Shown in pieces: positions 36,143-49,624 of a stretch of DNA of 64,000 nt (within the stretch, counting starts at the first letter, position 1; each line of letters starts with the position of its first letter). The stretch is from the NCBI RefSeq assembly GCF_022539315.1, contig NC_066315.1, positions 89,382,990 through 89,446,989 of the forward strand. The letters run 5' to 3'. The notes under the pieces are model-generated. The model worked only from the letters and a program-made list of their open reading frames with translations. It searched no databases and was not told the DNA's origin. Source of the DNA: Serinus canaria. Lineage: Eukaryota; Chordata; Aves; Passeriformes; Fringillidae. A program made the position numbers and the translations under genes.

Positions 36143-39100
36143 TTTTTGGTAAGATCTTATAATTTCAAAAAATTGCATGGAAATGCCAGGTTGTCTATTA
36201 ACAGACAGTGCAAATACAAGTGCTTATCTTGTCTCTCATAGTTCTACAGGGTATTCACAGATACAGAAGGTTCCAGAGCTCCAAGGGGCCAATCCAGTAA
36301 TCAGACAGAGCCTGGCTGTGTCAAGTTTGTAGAAAAATATACTTTCTGATAAACATTTGCCAGAGCATAGTAGAAAATAGTAGAAAATTGTTGAAAGGGT
36401 CTAAGAATTGCATGGAATAATTGGAGGTTATTGTTACTTTTCAACTAATGTATTTTAGCACAACTATGCATCTAATTTTTGGCCAACTCTAACCTAAATT
36501 TGATAGCAAACACAATGTCATCACCTGGCTTTGGTTAGCATTGATCTGACTGCTGTTGCAGGGAAAGTTGCACCACTCAAACTGTATCTGATAGAATTCA
36601 GCAGAAAATATACCTCTCTAGAGTTTATTTTCAGGAGAGACATCTAATATTTTTTTATATGTTTCTCTCTTCCCTTTCGAGATTGTTATCTTCTATTAGG
36701 ACTGCACAGGCACTGTCAGAAATGCTGAAATTTTGCAGTGATCTCCAGAAGCCCAGGGAATTGTCTGCTATCACCCTGACTTGGTCCCTGCTTACCATTG
36801 CTTCAAAAACCAGAATTCAATCTTGCCTCAGAGCCAGTACTTCCTCCATTTTTGATGCAGAACATCTCTTAAAGTACCACTAACAGTCTGATTCCCAGAT
36901 CCTGAAGAGCATTGCTCACTTGTGCTGTAATATGTGAGAAATGTTTGATTTAAAACAGGTAGAAACATACTCTAGAAATATGAACAGATTCTAAGTGGAA
37001 ATACAAATCTCACTAAAGTTTGCAGCATTTTCAATTTTTAATGCTAGTTCATTTATAACTAAAAAATATAATGAAAATCACTTTGATAAAGCTTTTGAAA
37101 ATTATGTTCTTTAAATAGCTAAAATGCATGTAATACATCATAGCAACGAATTTTAAAGAAGTATTGGTTTATGCTACACAAATGGAAAGCAAGCTAACTT
37201 CAATACATTTTAATTGTGATTTGTGTACCTGGCTTCTTTTGTGACCCACTGAAATATTTATAGTGGACAGAGAAAAGAGGCAGTCACAACTGCAAATTCC
37301 TGCAGCTGGGGAGATCTCTGTCACCGTGGGCTTCACTGAGACAGCTCTGTCCTAATTTCATCTGACTTTGAATATGTGCAAATCACAAGAAAATATGAGC
37401 TGACTACAGACTGAGAAAATCAGCAAAGACAGAAAATAATTTTAGAACACAGTGTTATCAATATTTTACTTAGTCAGGATTAGATAAGTTCTTCAGTAAT
37501 TTGCAACCCTAATTTCAAGAGATTTATACCGTTTCTTTAAAGCTGTAAGGAATAAAGAAAATCTGTGTAGAAATTAAGGTTGCTGGTTTTTTTTCATGTT
37601 GATTCAAATGACACAAAAGAAAAAATTGCCTAAATTTATCATAGGTGGACAACATAAAGCTCTAATCAGGATTGCTATAAATAGTATCTAAAAGCATTTA
37701 TAATATGCTCTGCTTCCAATGTTCTGTATACTAATATCTTCTGAAATCATACTTGGAATTCATTAACACTGACATGACTGTGACCTTGAATTCAATGATC
37801 AATGTCATGATACCATTAAAGTCCTTCCTGGTACCCAGAAGCAAAAGGGTAAGCTTTGTTTCAGCCTCTATCATCTTCTAAAATCCCCATGGTGATGGTT
37901 TAAAAGTTTGGGATCTTTTAATGTTTCTTTTCATTTTAAAGGAAACAGGAAGTAGTTGGCAACCTTGACCTTTGTCAGTCTGAGTTCCCAATTTGATTAG
38001 ATCAAGGACAGATGAGGCCTCTTCATATCAAAATCCATTCTGTATATATTGCCCTGTAATAAAAGTTCTCTTAACTAGAGGAAAGCAAAATAGCAAAAAC
38101 AAGGAAACAAAAATGTTTTTTAGCTGTCATCCTAAAGGGGTAGGGTGACTGGCTGAGTGTTGATCCATTGTGCTGGATCACTTTGATTGTGGATGTCAGC
38201 AATACCTGAGATGGCAGGGATAATACAGGAAAATATGTTAAAGAAATGTCAAAAGGTTTTGATCAAATTAAAATGTCTAAGGCATACTCAAGGCAATCAG
38301 CTTCAACATAGAAGTTCAAAATACAGAAGAGGAACATGCTGTAGGGTGGATTTTCTGTTGTTTATTTTTTTCCTTTTTCTCAGAATGATTGCTTACCTAC
38401 TTAGCAAAAACTATCATTGTTTATCCTGTCATCTCTGAATACAAGGCCTGCTGAATCTCCTAATACAAAATATCATAAATTAATAGGGAATTTTGCCATC
38501 AGTCTTAGACATCTGCCAGTTTTTATGAATTTTTTATAGGAGGTTGCATAGTTGTTCTTTCACAGCTTACTTTTACTAGGGAATTTTTATTCTGTGATAA
38601 CATTCAATGTTTTCAATAAACTCTGTAAAAAGGCCACAAATGTAGCTGTATTTCTCAAGGAATAAGCTAGTGTTAAAGCAATGCTATGTATGCATCTGAG
38701 TTACCTTTACTCTTTCTGTGTCTTAGAAAAAACATTCTGTGAAAGGATACACAGAAATTTTGCTTAAAGAAAGCAATAGCTGTTTCCAGAAAACACTGCT
38801 GAGTTAAACCTTATATTAACTGAATGCAAAACTTTGATAAGTCAGAATTAATAGTTCCCAGTCAACTTTCAAAGAGATAGTACCACATAAGTCTTCCAAT
38901 TAAAAAGAAAATTAATGCATACAGAAGCCATTATAAATAGTATCAAATATAGCAAACCATATTTGGAATACTTTGATTAAATTTTAAACTAAATCTGTTG
39001 GTAGGAATTACTGATGATAATATGTCCCTCAAAGTTCCTCCCTTCATCATGATTACATATATTCAAACATAAAGTTTTAACATGATATTTACATTGCCAT

Positions 39101-40399
39101 ATTTTTAGTACATTATGCTCAAACACATTTTCCTCTGATCTGGCCCAGGAGTTGAAGTCTTAGGCTTTGTGTATGATAGATCACTATTGCTTTAAAAATA
39201 GACTCAAAATCCCATCTGAAAAGCTCAAAAAATCTCTCACCAAACAGCAGGGCAGCAGTCTCCACTGCTCACAGAGCTCTCAGGTCTGCCCTTCACTTGC
39301 AGGCAAAAGCCAAACATAACCAGAATTACATGGTGTGTAAGGGAGGCCCAGTGCTCACAGCAAGCATCTCTTTCAGTCCTGAGTGGAGCCCCAGAGATCA
39401 ACAGATCTGCCTTTTACTGCTGTGATTAAAACCATTCCTCCTTCCTCAGAGTTGAGTAGTGACCAGGCAGGTCCTGTCAGGTGGTTCATCTGCAAAGAAA
39501 TTTTCTTTTACCACCACAGAAGCAGCTACTGAGCCAGTCCAGTAACCACCAGAGAGCTGCTTCTGGGTCAGTCTGGGCTCTCCAAGAAGAGCAGAGCAGA
39601 GCAGGGCAGCACTGCACACCCCATGTGTGTAAAGGCATGGAACATCCCAGCTGAATTCTGTGTCTCTGCCCAGCGCTGCACTCACTCTCTTTCTTTGGGC
39701 TCAGGCATATGGTGTACATTTCCATGCAGTACCTTTCCTTTTAATAATGCTGCAAAACCAGTCACAGCACCAATGACAGGGGTTCCTTTTGAAATGCAAG
39801 AAGCAATCTTCATCCAACAGCATAAACAATTTTAAAAGCTCTCTTACTCCTTCCCTTTAAACCAAACAAATAACAGAACAGATTCTTTCCAAACCATTTT
39901 ATTACTTTTTGGGGATAAGAGCCACAGATGGCATAAAGAGATTTGGTGCAGGAATATCAATTAACACAATTATAATTATTAGTTCAGAGACATCACTGCA
40001 AACCTACTTGATACCCAGAAGCAAGAGGTACTGCAAATAATATATTCATCATAAATATTGCCATGTGCAGAACAGAGGAAAGGCAAACTAATCTCTGACT
40101 TGCCTTAGCAGCATACTATATTTTTTCCCAAATCAGTGCTCCCTGTGGCATCCTCTCTGTATTCCATGTTGATTTGTTCAGCTTACACTGTTTGAATTCC
40201 CTAATAATGACTGAATAGTGGATGAGTGTTTTTGATAACTTGGTTGAGAGCTATCTTGCTGGTTAGAAGTGTAACAACCTTCTGAGCTGCCCAACTTCTG
40301 AGTTCTTCACGAGATTTAGGATAATGATTGTGAGGGTGACTATTTCTCAGCTAATCTTTAAAGCTTTCTTGAAAATATATAAATAAAAATAAATAATTA
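36143..40399. other. Non-coding DNA, nothing firm recognised
   Basis: Unique AT-rich sequence. Around 39.24-39.83 kb GC content rises and minus-strand frames of 79 codons overlap, without domains. The short purine repeat gagcagagcagagcagggc near 39590-39608 is a minor low-complexity feature. Confidence 0.45.
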
Positions 40400-41200
40400 A
40401 ATGACTAGTGGGAGGGAGGTGGGAAAAATAACAGCGGTGTTCAGGCCTGTAATCACTGCAGTGGCTGCCCCTGTCCGTGTCTAATGTAAGGGTTATGGAA
40501 TATCATAATCCCTTCTCTGAGCTCCTTTACAGCAGCAATGATGACTAAATTTCTTGTGTCTTATCACACTGTCACAGACTGGAACTAGGAGAAGGAACTC
40601 TGAAGAAAACACAGCATGAAAACTGGAGAGCAGATGATCAGATTAGCTGCTATTGGATTTGTTAGCAGGGCCACAATCTGACTGAAACAGGCTCGATTCC
40701 GAGGCCCATGGAGATTTAAACCATCAGCTCCCCCCCTTGCCCCTTATCCCTATCACACCATTATTTATTTTTTTTATATATATCCCCCTTCTCCACAAAA
40801 CACACATCCTTTTACCTATTTTAAGTCATCTTCCAAAAGGATGAGGTTAAGAGTTTAACACTTCACAGATTCCAGTGGTATCAGATGAGTTGATGGATTT
40901 TGAGTAAGAGGATCCATCAAAAAATACCACACAAAAAAATCCCCAAATAAGACTGAAAAGTAGCATTCCTTTACTATGTAGTGAGATTTCCTCCGTTTTA
41001 CAAGGCTTCTGCAGTGGCACTTTACAGAGGTCTGCTATAATGTGTCCACTTGTGCTGCCTGCATGATCCTCAATGTAGATTACATACCACCCACAGCCAT
41101 AGAGAGCGGGAGGAACAGAGTGAGTGCAGCCCAGTCATGATGAGCGGCATCCAGTCCCCATGATTGTGGGTACAAATCTCACTGCATAAGGTAAAAATTT
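40400..41200. promoter_or_regulatory. Candidate conserved non-coding element block
   Basis: Non-repetitive sequence with retained CpGs (near 40434, 40476, 40693, 40700, 41107, 41144) and a cluster of factor-like words, including atgatcagattagctgctatt near 40634-40652 and a GATA-like ttatcaca at 40561-40568. A C-rich stretch at 40730-40750 (C7, C4, C3) could form an i-motif on this strand and a G-quadruplex on the other. No coding frame is supported. Regulatory function is inferred from character only. Confidence 0.33.
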
Positions 41201-41235
41201 AGGGTGATGATGTGTGGCAGTTAGTGGTTTAAAAA

Positions 41236-41259
41236 ATTGAATGCTACATTGAATGCTAC
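41236..41259. repeat. Tandem duplication, 12 bp unit
   Basis: attgaatgctac is repeated twice in tandem and followed by a partial third copy (attgct to 41265). Confidence 0.85.
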
Positions 41260-44200
41260 ATTGCTAAAAAGCATTTTGTTCATGATGTATAGTAAATGTA
41301 GTATACATTCAACTTTACATAGCAAATCTAGTTGCAGAGTAAACCAACTACAATATTGTAGAGCATCCACTGTATTAGAGGAAACATGACATGCAAAGAA
41401 GAGTTTAAGGATATCTGACAGAAGACACAGTTTCTTAATAGATATGAATATTTGTATGAAAGAAGATGAACTGCACAGCAAAGGAAAAGTTTTGTGTACA
41501 ACAACAACAATAAAAAAGTAAGCAGAGCATTGAAGTCTTGAATTCTTCCAAGACTTATGAATATCTATTCATAATGCACAGAAATGCACACAGGCCTAAA
41601 TGTTTTGCACAGCTGGGGTCTTAGTTTTCAGTTTAAGATGCAAAGCAGGCTTCTGTTCTTACTAGTGCCGAATACAATACTTTCCAAATAAATCATCACA
41701 TAAGAAACAAAGACATATTGAAGTCGAGCTCTGTAATTATCTTGATGAAATGCTGCATTCACTAGAGTAATAGTTAGATACAGAAAAGAACTGCAGGGCC
41801 AGGATAATATTATACTTGAGTGATAACTCCATTGTGTTTTAAATTTAGAATATTTGAGTACCTGTAACTCTGAAACCTGTATTTCACTCTCCTCCAATAA
41901 TCAACTTCCATGGTAGAATCTGTAGTTCCAATTTAAGGTCATTTTAGTGAGGGTTCTCAAGTTACAAGGACTTTATAAACTTCATGAGATATTAATTTAT
42001 ATAGATATAGATTTATTGTAAAAGCATTTCAAGAGTTTTGTTATTTAAAGCTATGTTAGAAATAGATCCTTTATTTGCTTCCTGCCTTTTACCAAATATT
42101 CTTCCACGTAACACTCAAAACACCAAAGAACTTTATATGCATGACCTACAGCATTCTTTCTATCTGTACTGATCTGTGTAAAATTATTTGATCATCCATT
42201 CACAACAATGCAATATTTTTATTTCTCAAGAGGACATCTTGATGTGCTAATAAGACCTCAACCAAAGTCAGTCTTTGCCATGATCCATCCTTGACAATAA
42301 AGCCAGCACATCCAGATACTGTGCTCTGATTACTTATTATTTACCCAATGACAAATAGCTAGGATAAAAAAGTTTTTAGATATCATAATGCTGAATATCC
42401 TGGCTGAAGTTATTTTGAATAGGTAGTGGCTATTGGTAGAAGTGGCTCTTGAGGAAAGCCACTTCACACTCACCATTTTGCATTTCTGTAACAGCTGATA
42501 TAATTACTTGTAAATGTAAAATATTTTGGTTTTGCCAGGCTTTTTTGAGACCAAGTAATACCCATGAGATGTTACACTGAAAGATGGTTTGAGGAAATGG
42601 TTAGATCCAATTGCTCAGAAATTTTGCTAGAGCATTACTCATCATATTTGCTGAAATAAAAAGTTTGCATTCCTCACAGATCTTTGTCTTATTCTGGTAT
42701 ATTCTTTAGCCAAGTAATAGCACCAGCACAGTATCTGAAGGACTTGGGGTTTGGGATTCTTTAGTTTGGGTTTGTTTGACTGATTGATTTTAAATTTACA
42801 TCTTCCCAGAAACCATCATTCATCTCTTTGGAAGAAAACCTTGTATTTAGATGTAAATTATGTTTATGAAAACTTCTTCCAAAGTCCATTTTAAAACTGA
42901 AATACTGTGTTACCAGCAAAGTCCTCCATGACCCATAGAGATATATTTATAGGTCTTTGCATGTCAATAAAAATTGAGAGCTATTGAAATTTTCAAATCT
43001 GGCCACATTTTCATGTTTCAAAGCATTATTTTTCCAGCAGGGTTCTCTGAAATTTGTGATATATATAAAAGTTCTCATGCATTTCAAAATTTTGTATTTT
43101 ACATAGCTGTTAATTTTTACTTTTCCCAGAAAGGATGTTTTCTTGTTTGCAATTGCCTCTGACATATCAAAAGAAAAAAAAGGAACTGAGAACTTGGATT
43201 TTAAAAAGAATAGTCAAACTTTAGAGAGAGAAAGAAGGAAAAACCTTTTTTTTTCAGCCTTTCCTGTTAAGCTATCAATTTAAAAATCCTAGGATTCTTC
43301 AGGTTTAATTCTATACCAAACCCAAAATTTGATTAATAGTTTTATTTGTTATGTTTGTCTGAAATAATGTAAGGAATGATTACTTGATTTTTACAACTTT
43401 CTTTTTAGTTATGTGATAAATTCAATAAAGAATACATAGTTGCCTAAAAGGACATATGAAATATAAAGAGGAGATCCTTAAAACCTGATGATGAAGGGTC
43501 ATCACAGCAGAATCTAAAATTCTAAAGAGCTCTGAAAACCACACAGTCCCATATTTCAGTCTATAAGGCCATAAATCACATCCAAATTAGTCAGAGAAAA
43601 TAAGATACTAAGATACTGCCTTGGTAATTAATCTACCCTTCTCCTTTTACCCAGAATAAGATGAGGCTAAGTACAATAAGAAATTTTGTCCTCATAGCAT
43701 TTGTCACTCTGATCAATAGATGTGCAAAGCAAGGAAATGCATGTACAAGGTACTTTTATTCCAATATGGTAAAGTGCATATCGTTTATATAAAGGTGTCT
43801 TCAATCAAAAGAGCAAATTTAATTGTTTGGGGAAAGAATGGATGAAACAATATTTACCTCTATTCAATTGTTCATCCATACTACAGAAACTTAATATTTT
43901 CAAAACATACTGAAAAAATACAAATTGAACATTACATACTTAAAAAGTTGTTATATAACACCTTTTAAAAAAAGAAGTCATATGAAATATGCACAGCTAT
44001 TTTTCCCTAACAGAAGCAGAGTGAAATAAGGCACATCTCAAGCTATGTTAAGTAGATAAAAAAATTCTGTAACATAAAATTCAGAATGTGTAAATTTTTT
44101 TTGCTTTGGAGGAAGCAAAATAAGGAAGAGGAGCAAGAGGAAGGAGTGTTCTATTACATGTACCTTCCCTCTCCTTAGGAAGTGGGCTGGAATTAGTTAC

Positions 44201-46496
44201 AGGTCATAGAACTATTTGGACTTGTAGTACCATTGTCCACGTCTGAAAAATAAGAATACCCTGACCGCAGAGCTACTGAGTCAACCTCCCTAAGGTTCAC
44301 TTTCTCTTGAATAAATAAATAATGTTTAATTACTAATAGAGAGTGGAATGAATTATTTATAGAAATAATTTCTCTAACAAAAGAAGTGAGAAGCATCTCA
44401 CATATCTTTCAGTGTAATGGAATGATTGGAGAAGTGGTTACCTGCAGGGTATTGCAGTCACTCACAGTCAATCAGTTAATTCCACACTGGATTTCTTGGA
44501 CCTCTCAAGTACAATCCTTCCAGTTTAGTTGTGTCCTCTTCTTCAAGATGGGAACATATAATTTCTCCTTTCCAGGCTGTGTCCTGGATGTCAAACAAGA
44601 TAGATCAGTCAAAGTTCACCTCATTTGGCAGTCCTTTCCTGGGAATAATGCCAGTGAGAAGATAACTATGCAAAACATGACTTTTTTCAGGGGAGGAGAA
44701 AAACTTAGAGGAAACCAGCCTTTAAACAAAGGATGAAACAGTATTCCTTTTTGGCTCATGCCATACCATCACGTGTATTGGCCATGTGCCAGCAGCTCTT
44801 AGGGTGCTTTCAAGTTCCTTATCACCACAAAGTTTTTCAGAGTATTTTCCAGCTGATTGACCTGCTTCCGTTTCTAGAGTTTTACCTTTGATAAAGTAAA
44901 GCTTCTAGAAACCTATGGATGGAATAAAAGAGCTTATAGCTAATAAGCTGGTCCACTCTTAAAATATATTGACATTCTTGTTTCAGGGTCCATCACAATA
45001 GTTTTTTTAAATACAGTTTTGATAGATATTTTCAAACAGAAAAGTCTTGTATCCCACAAAAAGATAATTTTACAGTAAAAAACACTTCCTACAGTCTATT
45101 ACTGTGGCAATGTCATAACGTGAGTCTGTGCCCAGAGTGAAAGCAAAGGTGCATCTCAGCACACACTATCCTGTATCCGCCAATTGTACTAAGATGCTGG
45201 ATGAGGGGAAGCATGAAAAAAATAAATTTTTAAAGATGCATTGACAAGTACTCTCTCAGCCCTCAAAAGCTTGCATTTTAGAGATTTCCTGAACCAGAGG
45301 TGGTGTCCATGTTTTTAGGAATCCTCAAAGGATTTCTAGTTTATCAATTTTTCCAGTGACCCCCTGCATTCCACTAAGCTTCCAACACCCGCAACATGTA
45401 GTTTATTCTCAGAGGTCACTACCTTTAGACTCTTGTAGATACCTATACTGAAAGTAGTAGTTGAAATTCTCTTTCTGGTTTATAAAGTGTGACTGTAAAG
45501 AACTGACTTAAAGGAAGTCTCGACAACTCAGAGTCAAGGTCTATGCTGTGAACATCTAAGTTAGCTGAGATGAATGCCAACCTTTCCGCTGGTTACAGTT
45601 CTTCTGGGGCAGTGTCAGATACAGCAAAATTAATCAATCTTCACAACTGCTCCCAGTTACCAATAAGATACAGACTAAACTTCTAGAAAAGTCAATATGG
45701 AATTTCAAAGGGAATCGTATCTTTATAAATTCCATTGATTCAAAAACATTAAAGTCCCTCTTCCCTGAAATTATTGTCAGTACATTAAAGGATGGTATCA
45801 ATGTTCACAAAATAAAATCTTCCAACAAGAAAACCCTAGCTGAATGGTCACAGTATATGCCTCAAATGTTCAGTGATTTCTCCTGTTTTTATACTTTATA
45901 GAAAAACAACAGACTATTTTATTCTGTATTCAGTTCAAACAATTGCAACCATACAATACTTAACATTAGTTTACACTCCAGGAGCTCTAATAGCATGTCC
46001 CCAGTGTTTTGCTAGATTTCCAATATAAATATAAGGTTGGCAATATTACCTGGGTATCCATAAGTATGATTTTATAAGTGCACCTCTTCTAAGACAAGAT
46101 TTTTTATTTTTCTGTAATATTTATCAATGCTAAAGTGTTTAAATTCCAAATTCATTGTCTGGAAACCAATATGAAAATAATATAAAAGTGTGGCAGGGAA
46201 GATACAGAAAGAGACAGAGAGGAACAACAGGAAAAAGGGTTGCCCACAGAGTCTTTAAAAATTGAAGTTCTTGCAATAAAGTCTCACTTTTCCCCTCAAA
46301 TCTCCTCCTGTCTTTTGGAATGAATGCTGTTACTTCAAAAATCTTTCACTCTCATTTTTCTCATATAAACTTCTTTCTGTGAAAACTGCTACAAATAAGA
46401 GCATATGCAATACATTGAAGCAAGAAAACCTCAGAGATTTCTCTTACTAGGCTGCTCTTCTAGTCTTCAGAATTAGTACCTCTCCACCTGAGAGGA

Positions 46497-46535
46497 CTAT
46501 CCTGCAGAGCCTATAAATTGGGCTATCCTGCAGAG
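46497..46535. repeat. Direct duplication, 13 bp word at period 26
   Basis: ctatcctgcagag is found at 46497-46509 and 46523-46535, identical in both places. Confidence 0.85.
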
Positions 46536-47231
46536 TATAACATTTCCTGCAAGTCCAAAATATTAAAATCAGACAGACAGTGTAAACTTTAACCATTGCC
46601 TAAAATTATTCTGAGACAGTTTGGGTTTTTTTCTTATTATATTCTGTAAGTCACTAAGCAAGCAATTTTGGATATTTTCTCCTTTTTTGCTGAACTTTGT
46701 GTCAGAACACAAGGTATTGACTACAAGCAGTTCAAATACCAAATTAACCAAATGCATTAGAAAGCAGCATGATAACTGTGATCCATGTTCACTCTTACTT
46801 CAGATTGCAGAGGAGAATCCACCAATTAGCTAAATTAATTTTGATGGATTCTCTACCAGGATTTCACCCCTTTTGAAAACAACCTTGAAAATGTGAATTA
46901 GGCATAATTTGATCAAATCTTGTGTTGTTTGCAGGCTAACTAAAACATTAGTTAAATATTCTGTCCATTGAAGTAAGTTTCCAAAATTTTACCTGAAAGT
47001 TCTGGCAAGGGCATCTCAATGCCTCATTCACCTATTCTAGAATTTACTGCAAAGATTTAACTCAAGTAGGAGAAATGACTGAATTTAGGTGAGATTTAGC
47101 ACTCATCCTAGCCAGGGGAAAAAACCCAACTATTTCACTCCTGATCATTTTGACCACAACATTCATCTTAATTTCACATCCCTCAATTCTGAACCACTCC
47201 TTTGCTTTTTTTTGGAAGTCAATCTATCCAA

Positions 47232-47251
47232 CATGGAATTATGGAATTATG
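47232..47251. repeat. Tandem duplication, 8 bp unit
   Basis: atggaatt is repeated twice, followed by a partial atgg. Confidence 0.8.
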
Positions 47252-49552
47252 GTGCAACTTTCAATACTGAACACAGTATGTTCAGAACATCTCTGGCTGC
47301 TTATTTATCATCAGACTACAATTCCTCAGGTATATTTTTTTCTAAGAGCAGAGGAAGTTATGAGTTGCTTTTGGATTTTTTTGTCTGTAAAGTGCACCAT
47401 GAATCCTGTCTGTTTGTCCTACACCAGATATATATTTATGGACCACTTGTTCTTGAAACTGTTTGAATTTAGGTGTGCTCTCTCTCATTCTTCAATTTAG
47501 TGACAAAAGAGAAGACACCTGCCATCTGTCTTTTGGTCTGTGGCTTTCCCAGCTCTCTCCTTATTGCATCCTTACTAGCTCCACATGGGAAGGTGCAGCT
47601 AGGAACAGGGAACAGGGTTGGAAGTGCAGCAAAAGCTTTATGATTTTAATCCCCATGGAAGCTGTGCAGGCACAATCAAGACAACTTCCAGTTTCCTTGT
47701 AACTCCTCAGCCTCAGGCACTCAGGCCTGGGTTTGGGTATTGCTGCTTCTGGACTTCTAGAGATGGTTGCAGACGCTGATCTATCATGACAAGGATAGGG
47801 ATCTTCAAATAAATATGTAATCTAAAGAGAAACCAGAATTCTGAAAAAATACAGGCCATGTTTTTCCCCATTTTCCTGATATAGATATATGAATATTCAT
47901 GCAGTTAGATATGGCTGCTGTGGAAGATTTCAAGGGAGAAACTATTATTTGTGAAAGCCATATCCTGTTCAAATGCAGGTTGTATTATTCAAAGCCACAG
48001 AAAGTCAGTTTTAGCTTACATGTCTGATTTTTTCACTTAGTCACAGTTTTACTTCCATATAGTTGTTATATTTCCCTCCTTTTGCATGTACTTTGTCCTT
48101 TTGGTAGGGTGCATGGCCCTTTGTATCACCTGAGATGAATGTCTTTTCTGGGAAGGCCATAATGCTATTTTCTGAAAATTATATGGTGCAGCTGACTAAA
48201 TTTTCTGAGGAGAAATAGTAATGATTTAAAGTTTGTTGATCAGTAAATCAAAAAAATGAATAGGGATCTTAATGCAAAACAGCACTCATTTCATACTGTA
48301 TATCCATCAGACTCTAAAGAGATACATACTTTTATTGTTAAACTGGTCTTCAGTGTCTTACAATTTGTCTTGTTGAAGCAGATTTGAGAGGGAATGTCCA
48401 GGCTACTGTCAGCAATGATTTGTGCCTTGTGTGAGTTTAGAGTATATAACTCACCTGTATCCTTGAGTAGTACAACTTTTGAAAGCAGTACATGAACTCC
48501 CAAACACATTTTTTCACAGAGAGTAAATTCAGTTCAAATGGTAGTTGCCTAAGAAACACATGGAATTGTTTTATTAATTGTATTTGTATTATTTTAATAA
48601 ATTTGTTCATGAGGAAAAAGATCAGCTTCTGAATTTCTTATCTGAGAATTGTTTCTTTCAGCAATATCGTTACTCACTGCTATTGACATCAAATCTCCCA
48701 AATTCTCACACATCCTTCCCAATTGTCTGGTCACCACTGGGCTACACTGTGCTTCTTTAACCCAAATAACTAGTCAGTTTAGCCATTTCTTGACCAGTCA
48801 CCTTGAATATTCAAAAGTATTTTGAAGAGGTTAAAGCATTCCCCAAGGGTTATGTATTAGGCATAGTAGTTTAATGAGTGCCATATGCAGATTATCTGTT
48901 CCTGGGCTGTTCCATCTGGAAATTAGGTTTAGAGGAAACAGTTAACTGATTCTCTGTTCCTTCTTCATTTTCTGGACCCTGTTGAACCTCCCAGCACAAT
49001 ATTTCTAAAAGTCATTGCATTTCCCTGCAGTTTTAGAAAGACATTGTTAAGTCTGTGAGAGACAGGGAAAGAATCTTAGATCTAAATAATTTCATTGAAT
49101 AAGTCTTCATGTGTGAACTTTGAATAAGCCATTCATAATTGTGTTACTACAACTAGACAATATAAGAAGACAGAGGTAACACAGTTTGCTTTTCCTTCCA
49201 CCTGAGTCAAGTTCCTATGCAAATCCTCAATTTTAGTGAGTATCCTTATGAAATTCTGTATCTATGAGCATAGTGAACAATTTTCCTGTTTAATACAGTA
49301 TTTATGACAAAATGACATAAAAAGATCACGTGAAGAGATGAAATATGCAGAATTACAATTAAATACTTGTGGAACTTTCCTTTTTCAGATTTTACCTAGC
49401 CTTAACCCCACCCCATCTTGACGACCACATTTTTTACCAACTATTTGATTAAATGAGGCATCAGTTACTTGTCATTAATTTGTAAATATATCTTACATTT
49501 CAGCTCAAAATCTATCATTTAGTTCCTGGTAGTAGCCACTAACATGCAGAGA

Positions 49553-49589
49553 CTGGATATGCTATATATCCAGTATATAGCATATCCAG
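49553..49589. repeat. Perfect inverted repeat, 16-bp arms, 5-nt spacer
   Basis: ctggatatgctatata at 49553-49568 is exactly complementary to tatatagcatatccag at 49574-49589, with tccag between. Just downstream, tatagcc (near 49603) and ggctata (near 49619) make a further short inverted pair, and gggtat/ataccc another. The cluster of nested hairpins may reflect template switching or an AT-rich cruciform-prone site. Confidence 0.92.
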
Positions 49590-49624
49590 ACTGGGTATTG
49601 TATATAGCCATACCCCACGGCTAT

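Larger units (their letters stand above)
41201..49552. other. Long non-coding interval with a few local duplications
   Basis: No gene or transposon could be recognised in more than 8 kb. Local features are tandem duplications at 41236-41259, 46497-46535 and 47232-47251, and a 9-bp hairpin at 42439-42465. Two overlapping + frames of 116-125 codons at 47.09-47.50 kb have no domain and look like chance. Some old undetected LINE sequence is likely. Confidence 0.4.

Noticed and set aside
47089..47500. Two overlapping + frames of 116 and 125 codons
   Set aside because: Neither resembles a known protein. Overlap in different frames argues against selection on either.
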